Shown here in pieces: positions 36,401 through 45,649 of a DNA stretch of 64,000 bases. Both the position numbers and the translations under genes were made by a program. Source of the DNA: Isoetes taiwanensis (Eukaryota; Streptophyta; Lycopodiopsida; Isoetales; Isoetaceae); NCBI GenBank assembly GCA_021234155.1, contig JAJEKV010000002.1, positions 30,801,098 through 30,865,097 on the forward strand. The letters are read 5' to 3'. How positions within the stretch are numbered: position 1 is the first letter of the stretch; the number at the start of each line of letters is the position of its first letter. The notes beneath the pieces are model-generated. The model was not told the origin of the DNA and ran no database searches. It saw only the letters and a list, made by a program, of their open reading frames with translations.

Positions 36401-37443
36401 AGGAGAAGCTAGCCATGAAGGGGAAAGTGGTTAATACAAAAGGGGAAGAGGACAGTGAGTTTTATTTTACCTTACATAACTGCCACCTGTTCCCAATAAT
36501 TCCAGAACGTCTAGTAGAAGGACACGCCATGTTCTGTAATCAGGGCATCTGGAGGACCAAAAACTTTGGCGCCCTTGCACCAATAAGTAGAGAGTCTTGG
36601 ATCAGCCTGGGTGACATCACACCAGCCCAAGAAAGGATGGCAAGTACTGCAGCCGAAAAGATGGAAAAAATTGTGATAAAAGAAAGATTTAAGCTGAATA
36701 TTGACCACAGGTTTTTTGATAAGAAATGTGATAAGGATGACAGCATCTATTTAAGACAAAAAGGGCATATGGCATACTCAAGCATTACAAGGGATGCCTT
36801 CTATTTGAAAAGGGTGTGGAGAAGCATGTGCCCATACTTGAAATGTGGCTGTGAACCTAGAAGGAAAGGAAACAGTTGCAAGGAACATATGACATGGCTA
36901 GATCATGCGGTCTGGTACATGTTCAATAACTTGGATAGCGTATTTCCAGGTATGTCTACGGTGGCTCAGATGGTGTCTATGAAGAAATTCTTGAAAACCA
37001 CCCTGAGAGATGGAATCATAGCTTTCCTTTCTTATCTGGAAGTTAGGGATACAATGATAAAAATGACTTATATGCTGGCAGCTGACCCATGGGCGGATTT
37101 CAAGATAAACATGCCCAAAAACAGAATGGTAATGATATGTGAAAAAAGCATAAAAGCTGTGACATTTATGCTGAACCTTGAAGGTGGATCCAGTGGCAAC
37201 TCTGCTGCCAAAAGAGCTAGACCAACAAGAAACCAGTCTAACACTGCAGGTGCAATTAAGGGATATAATCCCCCTCGCATTACTGTGCAACCCAGCAGGA
37301 CGGATTCCAGCATTGCAGACAACTCTGCTATTATACAATTGGGGACACCCAATGCCATGGACAGCTCTGTGTCCAAGCAGCCAATGGAGTCAGCACGAAG
37401 AATACCGGATGAAGTGGTGCAACAACTCAATTATGAGAAATAG
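33442..37443 (+). CDS. ORF1 of the retroelement, two exons (33442-33759, 35890-37443)
   Basis: Exon 1 (106 codons) starts at ATG 33442 and ends TTTCAG|GTATGC. The acceptor TGTTTTCAG|GAC ends at 35889. Both junctions are phase 0, so splicing removes 2130 nt and gives a 623-residue protein. The exon-1 part is acidic, then Arg/Gly/Asn-rich (RRGGGRNYDTRRGSS, NKRGGFSRRP), like RGG-type nucleic-acid-binding tails. The exon-2 part is mostly helical-looking, with a Cys/His cluster CPYLKCGCEP..SCKEH (Cys340 onward in the unspliced frame) that could bind zinc, and a Ser/Pro/Thr-rich C-terminus. Without splicing, a 543-codon frame begins at ATG 35812. I do not recognise the family; a gag-like RNA-packaging role for an RT partner is only a guess. 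ORF2 follows 333 bp downstream. Confidence 0.75.
34424..34476 (+). other. Stable hairpin in the 5' repeat
   Basis: AAAAGGCACATTGGGTA (34424-34440) pairs with TACCCAATGTACCTTTT (34460-34476): 16 of 17 pairs, one C/A mismatch. The 19-nt loop can form a small GGC/GCC stem. The 3' repeat has the identical structure at 41280-41332. No hammerhead core (CUGANGA with GAAA) fits here. Confidence 0.7.
35618..35626 (+). promoter_or_regulatory. TATA-box consensus TATAAATAG in 5' repeat
   Basis: TATAAATAG lies 190 bp upstream of ATG 35812, where the unspliced 543-codon form of ORF1 begins. A start about 30 nt downstream would give an mRNA that keeps the 26 codons otherwise removed with the intron. The same box is in the 3' repeat (42474-42482). 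Promoter function is inferred from the match and its position. Confidence 0.5.
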
Positions 37444-37764
37444 GTACGAAGGTCATATCACTTACATGTTTCTTTAAATAGAGTATTACAGGATTAATGT
37501 ATTCTGATATACTTTGCATGTAAATAAGGGATAGATGACTGTCCTAAAAAGAATGACTCAGAACTAAGTATTGGACTTTCTAAACTCTCGAAAGAACCAA
37601 ATCCGTAATACTAGCTTGCATGCCACTAGCCATGCAATGCTATAATTGATTCATGACCATCCATATGGGCACGGGTAGTAAGATATAGGGAAGAATGCAC
37701 ACACTGACCACTTTGTTTTTGAAATAATCAACAGATCAGTAGAACCATTCAAAGGGATTGTCAG
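37444..37764 (+). other. Possible second intron between ORF1 stop and ORF2
   Basis: The ORF1 stop codon TAG is followed at once by GTACGA, and ATTGTCAG|GGC lies 13 nt before the ORF2 ATG. Removal of these 321 nt would place ORF2 in the same frame as ORF1, separated only by the TAG and four codons. The splice sites are plausible but not strong. Confidence 0.35.
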
Positions 37765-37776
37765 GGCAGATTACAC

Positions 37777-39801
37777 ATGACGGAAGCAAAGGACAAATGT
37801 AAGAAGAAAATTGTCCACTGTTTCTTCCTCTCTAAAATCCTGGATAAAGTCTGTATTCCAAGGATTATACACAAACATATGAAGGATATACTTGGGGAAG
37901 TTGGAGAAGAGATGATGGAAGATATCATGTTCTCATGGCGTTATACGGAGAGCCTCAAGGAATTGTGTTACAAACCTTACTATATCTTTGTGCAGGACAC
38001 GGAAAATATATGCCCGTGTAAGAATCCAGTTCTTAAAAACTTCATTGATAAAAATATTGGGCATATTAGATGTACCAATGTGAACATTGTGAAAAATAGG
38101 ACCCTGAGAGGACTATTTAAGAGAGGATTAAGCCATATCCCTGATAGGATGCTGAATTGGAGGGATATGAAGGCTGAGCTTAACAAAACTTGTGATGCTA
38201 TCTTAGAACTCCACAGGTTTCAATTTCCTCGGATACAAGAAATGGATATACAAAATATCAAAGCTAGAGTAATGGAGGAAGTGAAGTGGGAAATTGCTGA
38301 AAAGCAGCAAAGGGAAAAACAGCAGAAGTTCCCCCTTAATGACATAGATGTCATAAACAACTTGGAGTGGTTGACTAATAATTTCTACATTTCGGGTGTG
38401 GATAAGGCCTCAAATAACCCCTCTTTTATTTGCCCAAAGCATATTAGGGAGATGGCTTTAAAAAGACTGGACAGTTCTGATTTTATACCTTTGGGTTTGG
38501 AAAAGGAGGAGTTGAACAAAAAGGTCCAAACAGAAATACAGGACTGTATTGGAAATCCCACTTTTGGATCAGAAAAATTCCCTTATTTATTAGGCCTTTT
38601 TAAAGCCCACAAGAACGAATACCGCTGGATCACTAATGCACATGGATCCTTATATACGGAAATAGCTGAAACAATTACTGTAATTCTGAACTCCATAATC
38701 GAAATATGGCCTGATATCTCAAAAGACATGTGCCCTATCCTTAATACAATGATACCGGGAAAAGTTAACATTAATTGGATGATAAATTCCATATATGATG
38801 TTGCCCTTAATCTGCCTGGAAGGATTGAAGAGGTTTTTGTAGCAGACATCACAAAATGCTATGAGAGCATCCCACTACAGGGGAACAAAGGTATTTGTAA
38901 CATTTCCGAGAATATAGCAAATGCAGCATGGAACTACATGAAAAGAAAGAATAAACGTTTTGAGTTGTGGATAAAAACTGCCGACAGTGGAAAACGTTCA
39001 GCTAAATGGTTTAAAATAGCACCACAAGGCAAATGTTGGTCTATGATGAGCAAAAATAAATTTGTTCAAATGAACAATTGGCTGCTAACTAATTGTTATG
39101 TAAAATTGGGAAAAGGGATCTGGAAGCAGGTATGTGGTATCCCAATGGGATTTTCCTGTAGCCCATGCTGGTGTAACTTATACTTAGCATGGTTTGAACT
39201 CACTTTTGTAAAAAACCTGGCCAACCAAGGGAGATTTGAAGAGATCAGATTATTCAAACACGTATTTAGATACATGGATGATCTACTTGCAATAAATTGT
39301 CCTAAGATCAAGGAATTCCTAACCAAATGGTGCAAGGACATGGAACATGAGCTGCAGATTTATGATCTGCAAGTACTGGATATCAAAGAGGAGACGACCT
39401 ATTCTGAAAGCACGCCTAATACTATGTTTGGCAGCAAGGCAAACTTTCTGAACATGACCATTCAGGTGTTCAATAAAGAATTTGGTATCTTTCAGACTAT
39501 GAAATATGATAAACGAGATGCTCTACCTTTCAAGGCCATGCAATTTGTGCATGCATGCAGCTGTAGACCATACTATCAGGCCCGAAACGTCATTATTTCA
39601 CAAATAATGCCATTTATGTATGTAAACACAGACCCTATTAAAGCGGCAGTGGATATCAAGGAGCTGATGGACAAGTTCATTAGCAATGGTTTTGACAAAC
39701 CAGGTATCATGAAGAGAGTCTGCAAATACATTAAGGAAGGGAAGTTCCCGGGTCTAAAGTATGACACCGACACTTTACTTCAACTTATCAAAGAACCCTA
39801 A
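37777..39801 (+). CDS. ORF2: reverse transcriptase without endonuclease domain
   Basis: 674 codons, intact. RT motifs in order: LGLFKAHKNEYRW (about residue 272, template-grip KxHK), VADITKCYESIP (first catalytic Asp at 357), CGIPMGFSCSP (454 onward) and RYMDDLLA (Y499-D502). These are followed by NFLNMTIQVF and the conserved-looking YDKRD at 577. An N-terminal domain has a Cys-rich CPCKNPV and KNRTLRGLFKRG near residue 110. The D and DD catalytic residues are all present. The layout resembles Penelope-like RTs and a poorly described class of RT-like proteins with the same YDKRD and NxxLRxxFxKG signatures (the latter from memory). No GIY-YIG, APE-type or restriction-type nuclease, RNase H or integrase is visible. 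ATG 37777 is the first in the frame after the stop at 37720. Confidence 0.85.
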   Translation: MTEAKDKCKKKIVHCFFLSKILDKVCIPRIIHKHMKDILGEVGEEMMEDIMFSWRYTESLKELCYKPYYIFVQDTENICPCKNPVLKNFIDKNIGHIRCTNVNIVKNRTLRGLFKRGLSHIPDRMLNWRDMKAELNKTCDAILELHRFQFPRIQEMDIQNIKARVMEEVKWEIAEKQQREKQQKFPLNDIDVINNLEWLTNNFYISGVDKASNNPSFICPKHIREMALKRLDSSDFIPLGLEKEELNKKVQTEIQDCIGNPTFGSEKFPYLLGLFKAHKNEYRWITNAHGSLYTEIAETITVILNSIIEIWPDISKDMCPILNTMIPGKVNINWMINSIYDVALNLPGRIEEVFVADITKCYESIPLQGNKGICNISENIANAAWNYMKRKNKRFELWIKTADSGKRSAKWFKIAPQGKCWSMMSKNKFVQMNNWLLTNCYVKLGKGIWKQVCGIPMGFSCSPCWCNLYLAWFELTFVKNLANQGRFEEIRLFKHVFRYMDDLLAINCPKIKEFLTKWCKDMEHELQIYDLQVLDIKEETTYSESTPNTMFGSKANFLNMTIQVFNKEFGIFQTMKYDKRDALPFKAMQFVHACSCRPYYQARNVIISQIMPFMYVNTDPIKAAVDIKELMDKFISNGFDKPGIMKRVCKYIKEGKFPGLKYDTDTLLQLIKEP

Positions 39802-39827
39802 AGGTACTTATCTTTGCTGGGTTTATT

Positions 39828-39833
39828 AATAAA
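39828..39833 (+). terminator. AATAAA poly(A) signal downstream of ORF2
   Basis: AATAAA lies 27 nt after the ORF2 stop and just upstream of the 39842-39942 hairpins. It is a plausible 3' end signal for an mRNA starting in the 5' repeat. Confidence 0.45.
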
Positions 39834-39841
39834 TTAAGATG

Positions 39842-39942
39842 AACTATAGGATTATGGGAAGCCCCTACTGTAACATGTAGGGGCATACCCACTCTATAGT
39901 TACAGTACTACAATTTTATAAGCAGGGGCTAACATAATCCTA
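39842..39942 (+). other. Compound hairpin, two mutually exclusive folds, at 3' end of internal region
   Basis: Fold 1: AACTATAG (39842-39849) with CTATAGTT (39894-39901) outside, and GCCCCTAC (39861-39868) with GTAGGGGC (39877-39884) inside, both perfect. Fold 2: the segment 39847-39868 pairs with 39922-39942 through TAGGATTATG/CATAATCCTA and AGCCCCT/AGGGGCT. The two folds share the left arm. It sits between the ORF2 stop and the 3' repeat. Confidence 0.7.
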
Positions 39943-40297
39943 CGGAAGGAGGTAGGATTTTTTTTTTTTTATTAACACATTAATACATATTTAAAAAGTC
40001 GTTGATGGACCAATACATAAATATTGACTGGAAAATATTGTGAAGTCCAATTCTAGGAACTAGCAAAGGCATGCTCTTGATGGTTAACATACCATAGGGT
40101 AGCATTATATATCTGAATGTATTTGTTAGCATATAAAATTTAGGTTTTTTAAGAAAAGCCATGAGAGTGTAAGCGGAATCCGGAAAGGCAAGATCGTCTT
40201 GGGTTCCCAAGGACCTCGACTGCAGTGACAATATCCTTGCAGCCGCTCTTTATGAGGGCAAGATATCTCCCAGTCTTAACCCTTTAGTTAGGTGAAG

Positions 40298-40615
40298 ATG
40301 GGCTTTAATTCTGACGGATGGTCAGGTAGCCATAGCTCGGAGGAAGACGGTGCACTCTATTCCGATACCAACAGGGAATGCGATTTGTATAAGGAGGAGC
40401 TCAGATTTGAGGCCCTGAACATGGATAGAAGAGGTGGTGGTAGAAACTATGACACAAGACGTGGCTCCAGTGAGGGAAACACTGGGTATGCTAACAAAAG
40501 AGGAGGATTTAGCAGAAGACCAACATCCTACCATAGAGGAAATGCTAGTAATGAACAATATGTTCCTGAAACACAATTTGAAGATAACCTTGTTTCGGAA
40601 GATGAAGAATTTCAG
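40298..40615 (+). other. Duplicate ORF1 exon 1 in the 3' repeat
   Basis: Same 106 codons as 33442-33759, open, ending at the donor TTTCAG|GTATGC (GT at 40616). No matching exon 2 follows in the window, so it could only splice into flanking DNA. Confidence 0.7.
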
Positions 40616-42473
40616 GTATGCATGCTTGGCTTAATCATGCTCTGTATGGAAATAATGGATTTTGAGCATAAAAATGGACCGTCCACATCTGGTATGCGTA
40701 CATAAAGCCTATGATGGGTACACATTCATTATGAAAACAGGTTTTTTTGCTGGTATAAGATAATGGAAGGACAGTCTAACTGGTCCATACGTCAATAACA
40801 ATGGTTTCTGATTCTAAGCTTATAATATAAGGCAGTATTAATACAGCAGGAAAACCAAAGCATGTCTTGCCATTTGGTTAATACCAGCTCGTCTTGGATC
40901 TGAGAAATTCACAGTTTAAATTGTATGCATCGATTGTAGGCATATGTAAGTAGCAAGTTACCTAGTTCTGATTTATAAAACGGAATGCCTAGTTCTGATA
41001 TGAAAATCTGAAGACTCGGCCTAATTATGTTTCCTATATGGATGTAATATAGACATAGAATGGGTTAACTCCAACAGTTCTTTATGCAAGGCTGCAGAAT
41101 ATTGAATATGCTACAGCCAGAATACCATAAAAACAGGTGTAGTTACATGGGTATTATTAGGCTACACTATATGGTCCAAAATTTACTACTCAAATGGTAA
41201 TATGAGGGTAAAACAGGGCTGGACAAAGTCTTTTGAGTGATTTATGTTTCTCTTTAATATGCTTTTACTGAACAAGAGCAAAAGGCACATTGGGTAAAGG
41301 GCGAAAAGCCAAGAATACCCAATGTACCTTTTGGCCCTTGCTGTTTTACCATCTTTATGCTAATTCAGTATTGGTTGGCTGCAGGTACGTGGTATTCTTC
41401 TTCCACTGTGCTTTTTTGCTGTTATGGGAGGTGTTAGCTAAAAGGAGAACATGAATCATGAAAAGGACGTGACTGGAGCAATTTGGCATTTACCACTGAA
41501 CTTGTTTTTTGGAAAAAAAACCCTGTTTTGCAAGTTAATTTGGCAGAGTTCTATAAGTTTCTTCGTTTCCTGTATTATGGTAAAACAGTTGAACCTCTTT
41601 TTCAATTCATGCTATCAGGAACAGGAATAGTAATACAAGGTATGATATGAAATATCTGGAAATATGTTTTTGAATATTCTAGCTATAAAAATACATGCAT
41701 GCTGCTAAAACTTCAGCATAATGGATAGATGGAAAAAGAAGGAGCCTTCAAGCTCATTTTGTAGCACTGTTATGATAATATACAAGTTTCAGTATTTGAA
41801 AATACAAAAGGAAATGGACAGCAGTGTATCTATGTTATGGTAAAGAGGATCATTTACAGATCCATTAAAATAAGTTTAAAGGCCCATATAGCTGGTTTTG
41901 ACCTTTGCCTTTGCAGTAAAATAGTAGACAGTCTGAAACCCCATAAGGAAGGATGTAACAGGAAAAAGAAATCTGATCTCCCCAAATGATTTGGTTGTAA
42001 CACGGAAAAAGATAATCTGATTGCCTTAATAACCGGTCTATGCATGGTCATTTCGTGAAAAGCATGAAGAATAATACTTCTTGTGTATAACAAGACTAAA
42101 TGGTCTTTAAAAGACAAATTTATTTCGACATGAATTTAAAAGATAAGTCTGTTTCGACGTTATTTAGGAAATGTAGTATTACCTAGGTTTCCCTTTTTGA
42201 CCTTTTGGTCCAAAAAAAGTAATAAAGTGAGTGGCCCTTAATGGACCGTCCCCTTATAAAGGAAAATAGAGAAAATACAGGTTAAAGGTCTTGACAAACC
42301 ATTAAAATAAAGGACCACATGTAATAAGGTATTATGTGGCATATACAGGAAAAGTTAAAAGGAAAAAAAACATATGGCAAACATGCAATATGATACAGGT
42401 GCATGCAAGACTAGAGTCTACTGGACCATTGGACTTTGTGCATTCGGTTATAAAGTTTAAGATCATTTTTTGG

Positions 42474-42482
42474 TATAAATAG
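42474..42482 (+). promoter_or_regulatory. TATA-box consensus in 3' repeat
   Basis: Copy of the TATAAATAG at 35618. Here it points out of the element into the LINE remnant. Confidence 0.4.
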
Positions 42483-42626
42483 GATAAAAGTTATGATACT
42501 TCTGACCATTGTGTGATGCCCCATCTTTAATTAGCTCGATTAAATGTATGGAATGATAAGGCTACTGAGGGATTGACCGATGTAGCTAGAACGGCTAATA
42601 GGATTGTTGTCCAATTAGTCACTCGG

Positions 42627-43429
42627 TTTTTTTTTTTTTTTTTTTTTTTTTTAAAGGACGAAAGCCAAAAAGTTTATTAATCAGATAAAAAGTACAAAAT
42701 TTACATGTCTCATCTAACCGTAAGCACAAAAAGATGCCACAGAGCACGAGCCCGAGCACAATGTACTTACTCGCAATAGGAGACTAATGATAAGAACCAA
42801 TTCAAGATATCAATCCGGATGTTCCATCATTTCATTGAAGGGAGGAACACTCGTGAGGGTCGCCAATATCTTTTTCTGGGCCACCGCAACACCGCGTGCA
42901 GAAGAAGATGTGGTTGTCTGCAACGCTCCCATATCGACCATAGGAGCCAACCGGAACCAAGATGGAATGCCCTTTGTTTAGCTGGAGGCCATGCATTGGG
43001 ATAGGATGACAAGAGGATGCATCGGCAGTCCAATGTACTGTTAAACAAACCTTGTAGCCAGGACCATGCTGGTTGAACCTCAGGACAATCAAAGAGACAA
43101 TGCTCAAGAGTCTCAACGTCCGAAAGACAGAGTGGGCATATTGCAGATATGCGAGGATTATAGCGATGTCGGAAGGCATTAACCCGCAGGCACCTGTGGA
43201 TAACCTGCCACCACAGTACAAAGACTTTAGGGTAGAGCAACCTTTCCCAAAGCCATCGCCATGTACGACACAAAGTGGGTTGTGGAACCTGTAGGTGCCA
43301 CCCATTTGGCAACTGGAGGGGCTGTGGTGCTAAAAGAAGGCGATATACTGATCTGACAAACCCATAATTTTTTATATATTTCCCAGAAAGCCCTTCGTAT
43401 TTTAAAAATTTCCAAACAATCACTAACAT
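42627..43429 (-). mobile_element. 5'-truncated LINE, C-terminal zinc-binding region
   Basis: On the minus strand a frame (43429-42827) encodes the plant L1 C-terminal region: WWQVIHRCLRVNAFRHRY and CPLCLSDVETLEHCLFDCPEVQPAW, the Cys-Cys-His-Cys pattern of zf-RVT, then WLLWSIWERCR. The 3' end is a 26-nt poly(A) (T-run 42627-42652 on the plus strand). The insertion begins exactly at the right end of the Penelope-like element's 3' repeat, so this T-run may be shared. LINE similarity fades near 43340. Confidence 0.8.
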
Positions 43430-44907
43430 AATTTACTTTTCCCAATTTGACCTTTCCTCCAACTTCCGCCCAATTTCCACTGAGAAGATTTTGCAACCAA
43501 ATTTTTTCCACAGAATCAGCCACTCTGGTGCTATTGACGGTGCTTGCACTCTGGTGCTTTAGATGGTGCTTGCATTTCTGGACAAGATCTTTCCTCAGGT
43601 TCCACTCTGCAAATTCTAGAATTGAAACCTTACATTGTATCATATTTTTATTAGCGTGCTCTTAAATGTCTTGCGTAGTTGCTCGATTGCATCATCGTCT
43701 TACTAATTTGTTCTTGATGACTCGTTAGGCTATGCATGCAGTGAGAATTTATTTCCACAGGAGCCCAAAAGATGTAGATTTTTAGAACTTTCAGAAAAGG
43801 TATTGGTTACATATTGAATTGCATAATGTTGTTGAAAAAGATATCAATTGTATATCTAAATGCATGCCCGATAGTTTCATTCATCTTTCTTTTGAATTAT
43901 TTCATGTATTGTGAAAAAGGTGCTTTTTGGTGATTTTTAAAAATACAAAAGGCTACTTAGAAAATAATTAAGGGCATTTTGGGAATTTCAAAAAGATGAA
44001 TGGCTTTTTAGGGTTAGGTCAACAATTAAAGTTATTTTGTTGATACATTTCCCAAAACAAGTTTTCCCTTCTTTCAGGTCCAGCAATCTTCCTGATCCAA
44101 CATCAAAGCTTTCTACCCCAATATTCTTCCAGATATATGATGATTTGATGTGCCTAACTGGAACTAGATTCTTAGGTCGGATAACAGGTCTATAAACAGA
44201 AGAGTGGCACTTTATTTTGCTTTGGAAGTCTGGTTGCTTCGGAGGTGTGAATGATAGAAACTAAGAACGGAAGACATATAAAGAAATGAGTGCTTCAAAG
44301 CTTAGAACCCTTTCCACTCAGACTTGCCCTTGGATGAAATGGCCATCCAAAAGGTTCAGAACCGGTTCAGAATCCCTTGAGACATTGTCGTAGCTTTGCA
44401 AATGGCGGAAGAAATGTTACTAGATATAAAACTAGCATAATTTAAAAGTAATCTGAAGCTGAAGCTGACATTTATTATGGAGTTGTAAACTTCAAATTAT
44501 AGTGTTTTTTAAGTAGTTGTTTTAAAAAACTACTCAAGAGATTATAACCTATGAGTTTCAACTCTAATGTAGATGAGTTTGATTTTGTTGAAAAGATATT
44601 ATCATAATCTATAATGTTCATAATAATAACTTTTAAGCTTGATGAGCCAGAAAAACTGTATGACAATATTTACCAAAATGGCCTTCATTTTGAAGGCATT
44701 TTGATAAAATTAGCAAAATTTAGGGGCATTTTGGTAAAAAAAATTTAAAGAAAGAAAGAAAGACGAGACAAAAAGGCAGACAAGCGACCACAATATTTTA
44801 CGTCATGCCAGATTGGCCGCATCCATGAGTGAAAGAGAATATGCAAGGCCCATCTTAACATAGCTACACCATTGGGGGGATGCCATCTACTGTGATGTTT
44901 CGTCATA
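43430..44907. other. No gene seen
   Basis: AT-rich, with a short GAAA repeat at about 44750. Frames are short; the one at 43227-43643 minus overlaps the LINE and has no domain. Confidence 0.5.
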
Positions 44908-44915
44908 CTTCTTTG

Positions 44916-45641
44916 CAGGGATAGGTTCAATACTGTATACGTTTTATACGTAATACGTATTTTTCAAAAGATACGGCACAAATTTGACGTTTATACGTCA
45001 AAAATACGTCTAAAAACATTTCCGGCGTCGAAAAAATTTCGCATAAGCGAAACCTTCAGTTTCGCTTACGCGAAACTATTTATTTATTTTTTTTTTTTTC
45101 AAGCGTTTAAAACCTTCAATTCGGTTTAAACTTCGCGAAAAGAGTTCAGCGTAAATCAAGGTTTCGCTTTACGAAAAAGAAGGAAAAAAACAATTTCGAT
45201 TTTTTTATTTTTTTATATTTTTATTTTCGCGTAAGCATTGACACCCACCCTCGGCATGGCACAATTCAATGTGGCACACTAGGCGAGGGTCAAAAGCTTA
45301 AGCGAAATAACAGGAAAAAAAAAATCGAAAAAAAAAAATTTCGATGAAGGTTTAAATTTACGGAAAAAAAATCGTAAAAAATTCGATTTTTTTAGCTTAA
45401 ACCTTCAGTTTAAACTTACGCTGAAATGTTTTTCGCGTAATAAACCGCTCACGAAAAATATTAATTTTTTTTTTTTTTTTTTGAAATTCGGCGTGTTAAA
45501 CTACCTTGAAAAAAGTTTCGCGTAAGCGAATTCCGGCCGGTAGGTTAAAAATACGAAAAATATGTATTTAACCTAAAAATACGTATTTTTGGACTTTATA
45601 CGTCTGGAAAAATAATTTCATACGTACAGAACCTATCCCTG
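44916..45641. mobile_element. hAT-type MITE, 726 bp
   Basis: Ends CAGGGATAGGTTC and its perfect complement GAACCTATCCCTG, flanked by identical 8-bp duplications CTTCTTTG (44908-44915 and 45642-45649). The 8-bp TSD and CAGGG start are hallmarks of the hAT superfamily. The interior encodes nothing but is dense in subterminal TATACGT/AATACGTATTTT motifs and in TTTCGC-AAGCGAAA palindromes. The best is a 17-bp stem with one mismatch (45037-45053 with 45059-45075). Such subterminal repeats are usual transposase-binding sites. Confidence 0.88.
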
Positions 45642-45649
45642 CTTCTTTG

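Larger units (their letters stand above)
39974..42611 (+). repeat. 3' long direct repeat (pseudo-LTR)
   Basis: Second copy of 33118-35755, preceded by a 13-T run. It carries a second copy of exon 1 (ATG 40298), the intron donor, the hairpin and the TATA box. Right of it, a GG-plus-T-run boundary resembles the end of the 5' repeat (GGG plus T8 at 35775). Confidence 0.9.
33118..42626 (+). mobile_element. Two-ORF endonuclease-less retroelement with 2.64-kb direct repeats (Penelope-like)
   Basis: Direct repeats at 33118-35755 and 39974-42611, offset exactly 6856 bp and about 98% alike by eye, bracket a 4.2-kb internal region with two long intact frames: an unrecognised ORF1 and a YMDD reverse transcriptase. 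No protease, RNase H, integrase, tyrosine recombinase or GIY-YIG motif was found. Long direct repeats carrying promoter and intron, with a stand-alone RT, match the pseudo-LTR organisation of Penelope-like elements, which arises from partial tandem insertion. Read that way, the complete unit is 35756-42611 preceded by a partial copy. Runs of T flank the repeat at 33094-33117, 39958-39970 and 42627-42652. Both frames are open and the repeats are close to identical, so the insertion is young. Confidence 0.7.

Noticed and set aside
33118-42611. Ordinary LTR retrotransposon
   Set aside because: The repeats do not start TG and end CA, there is no primer site or polypurine tract, and no protease, RNase H or integrase lies between them.
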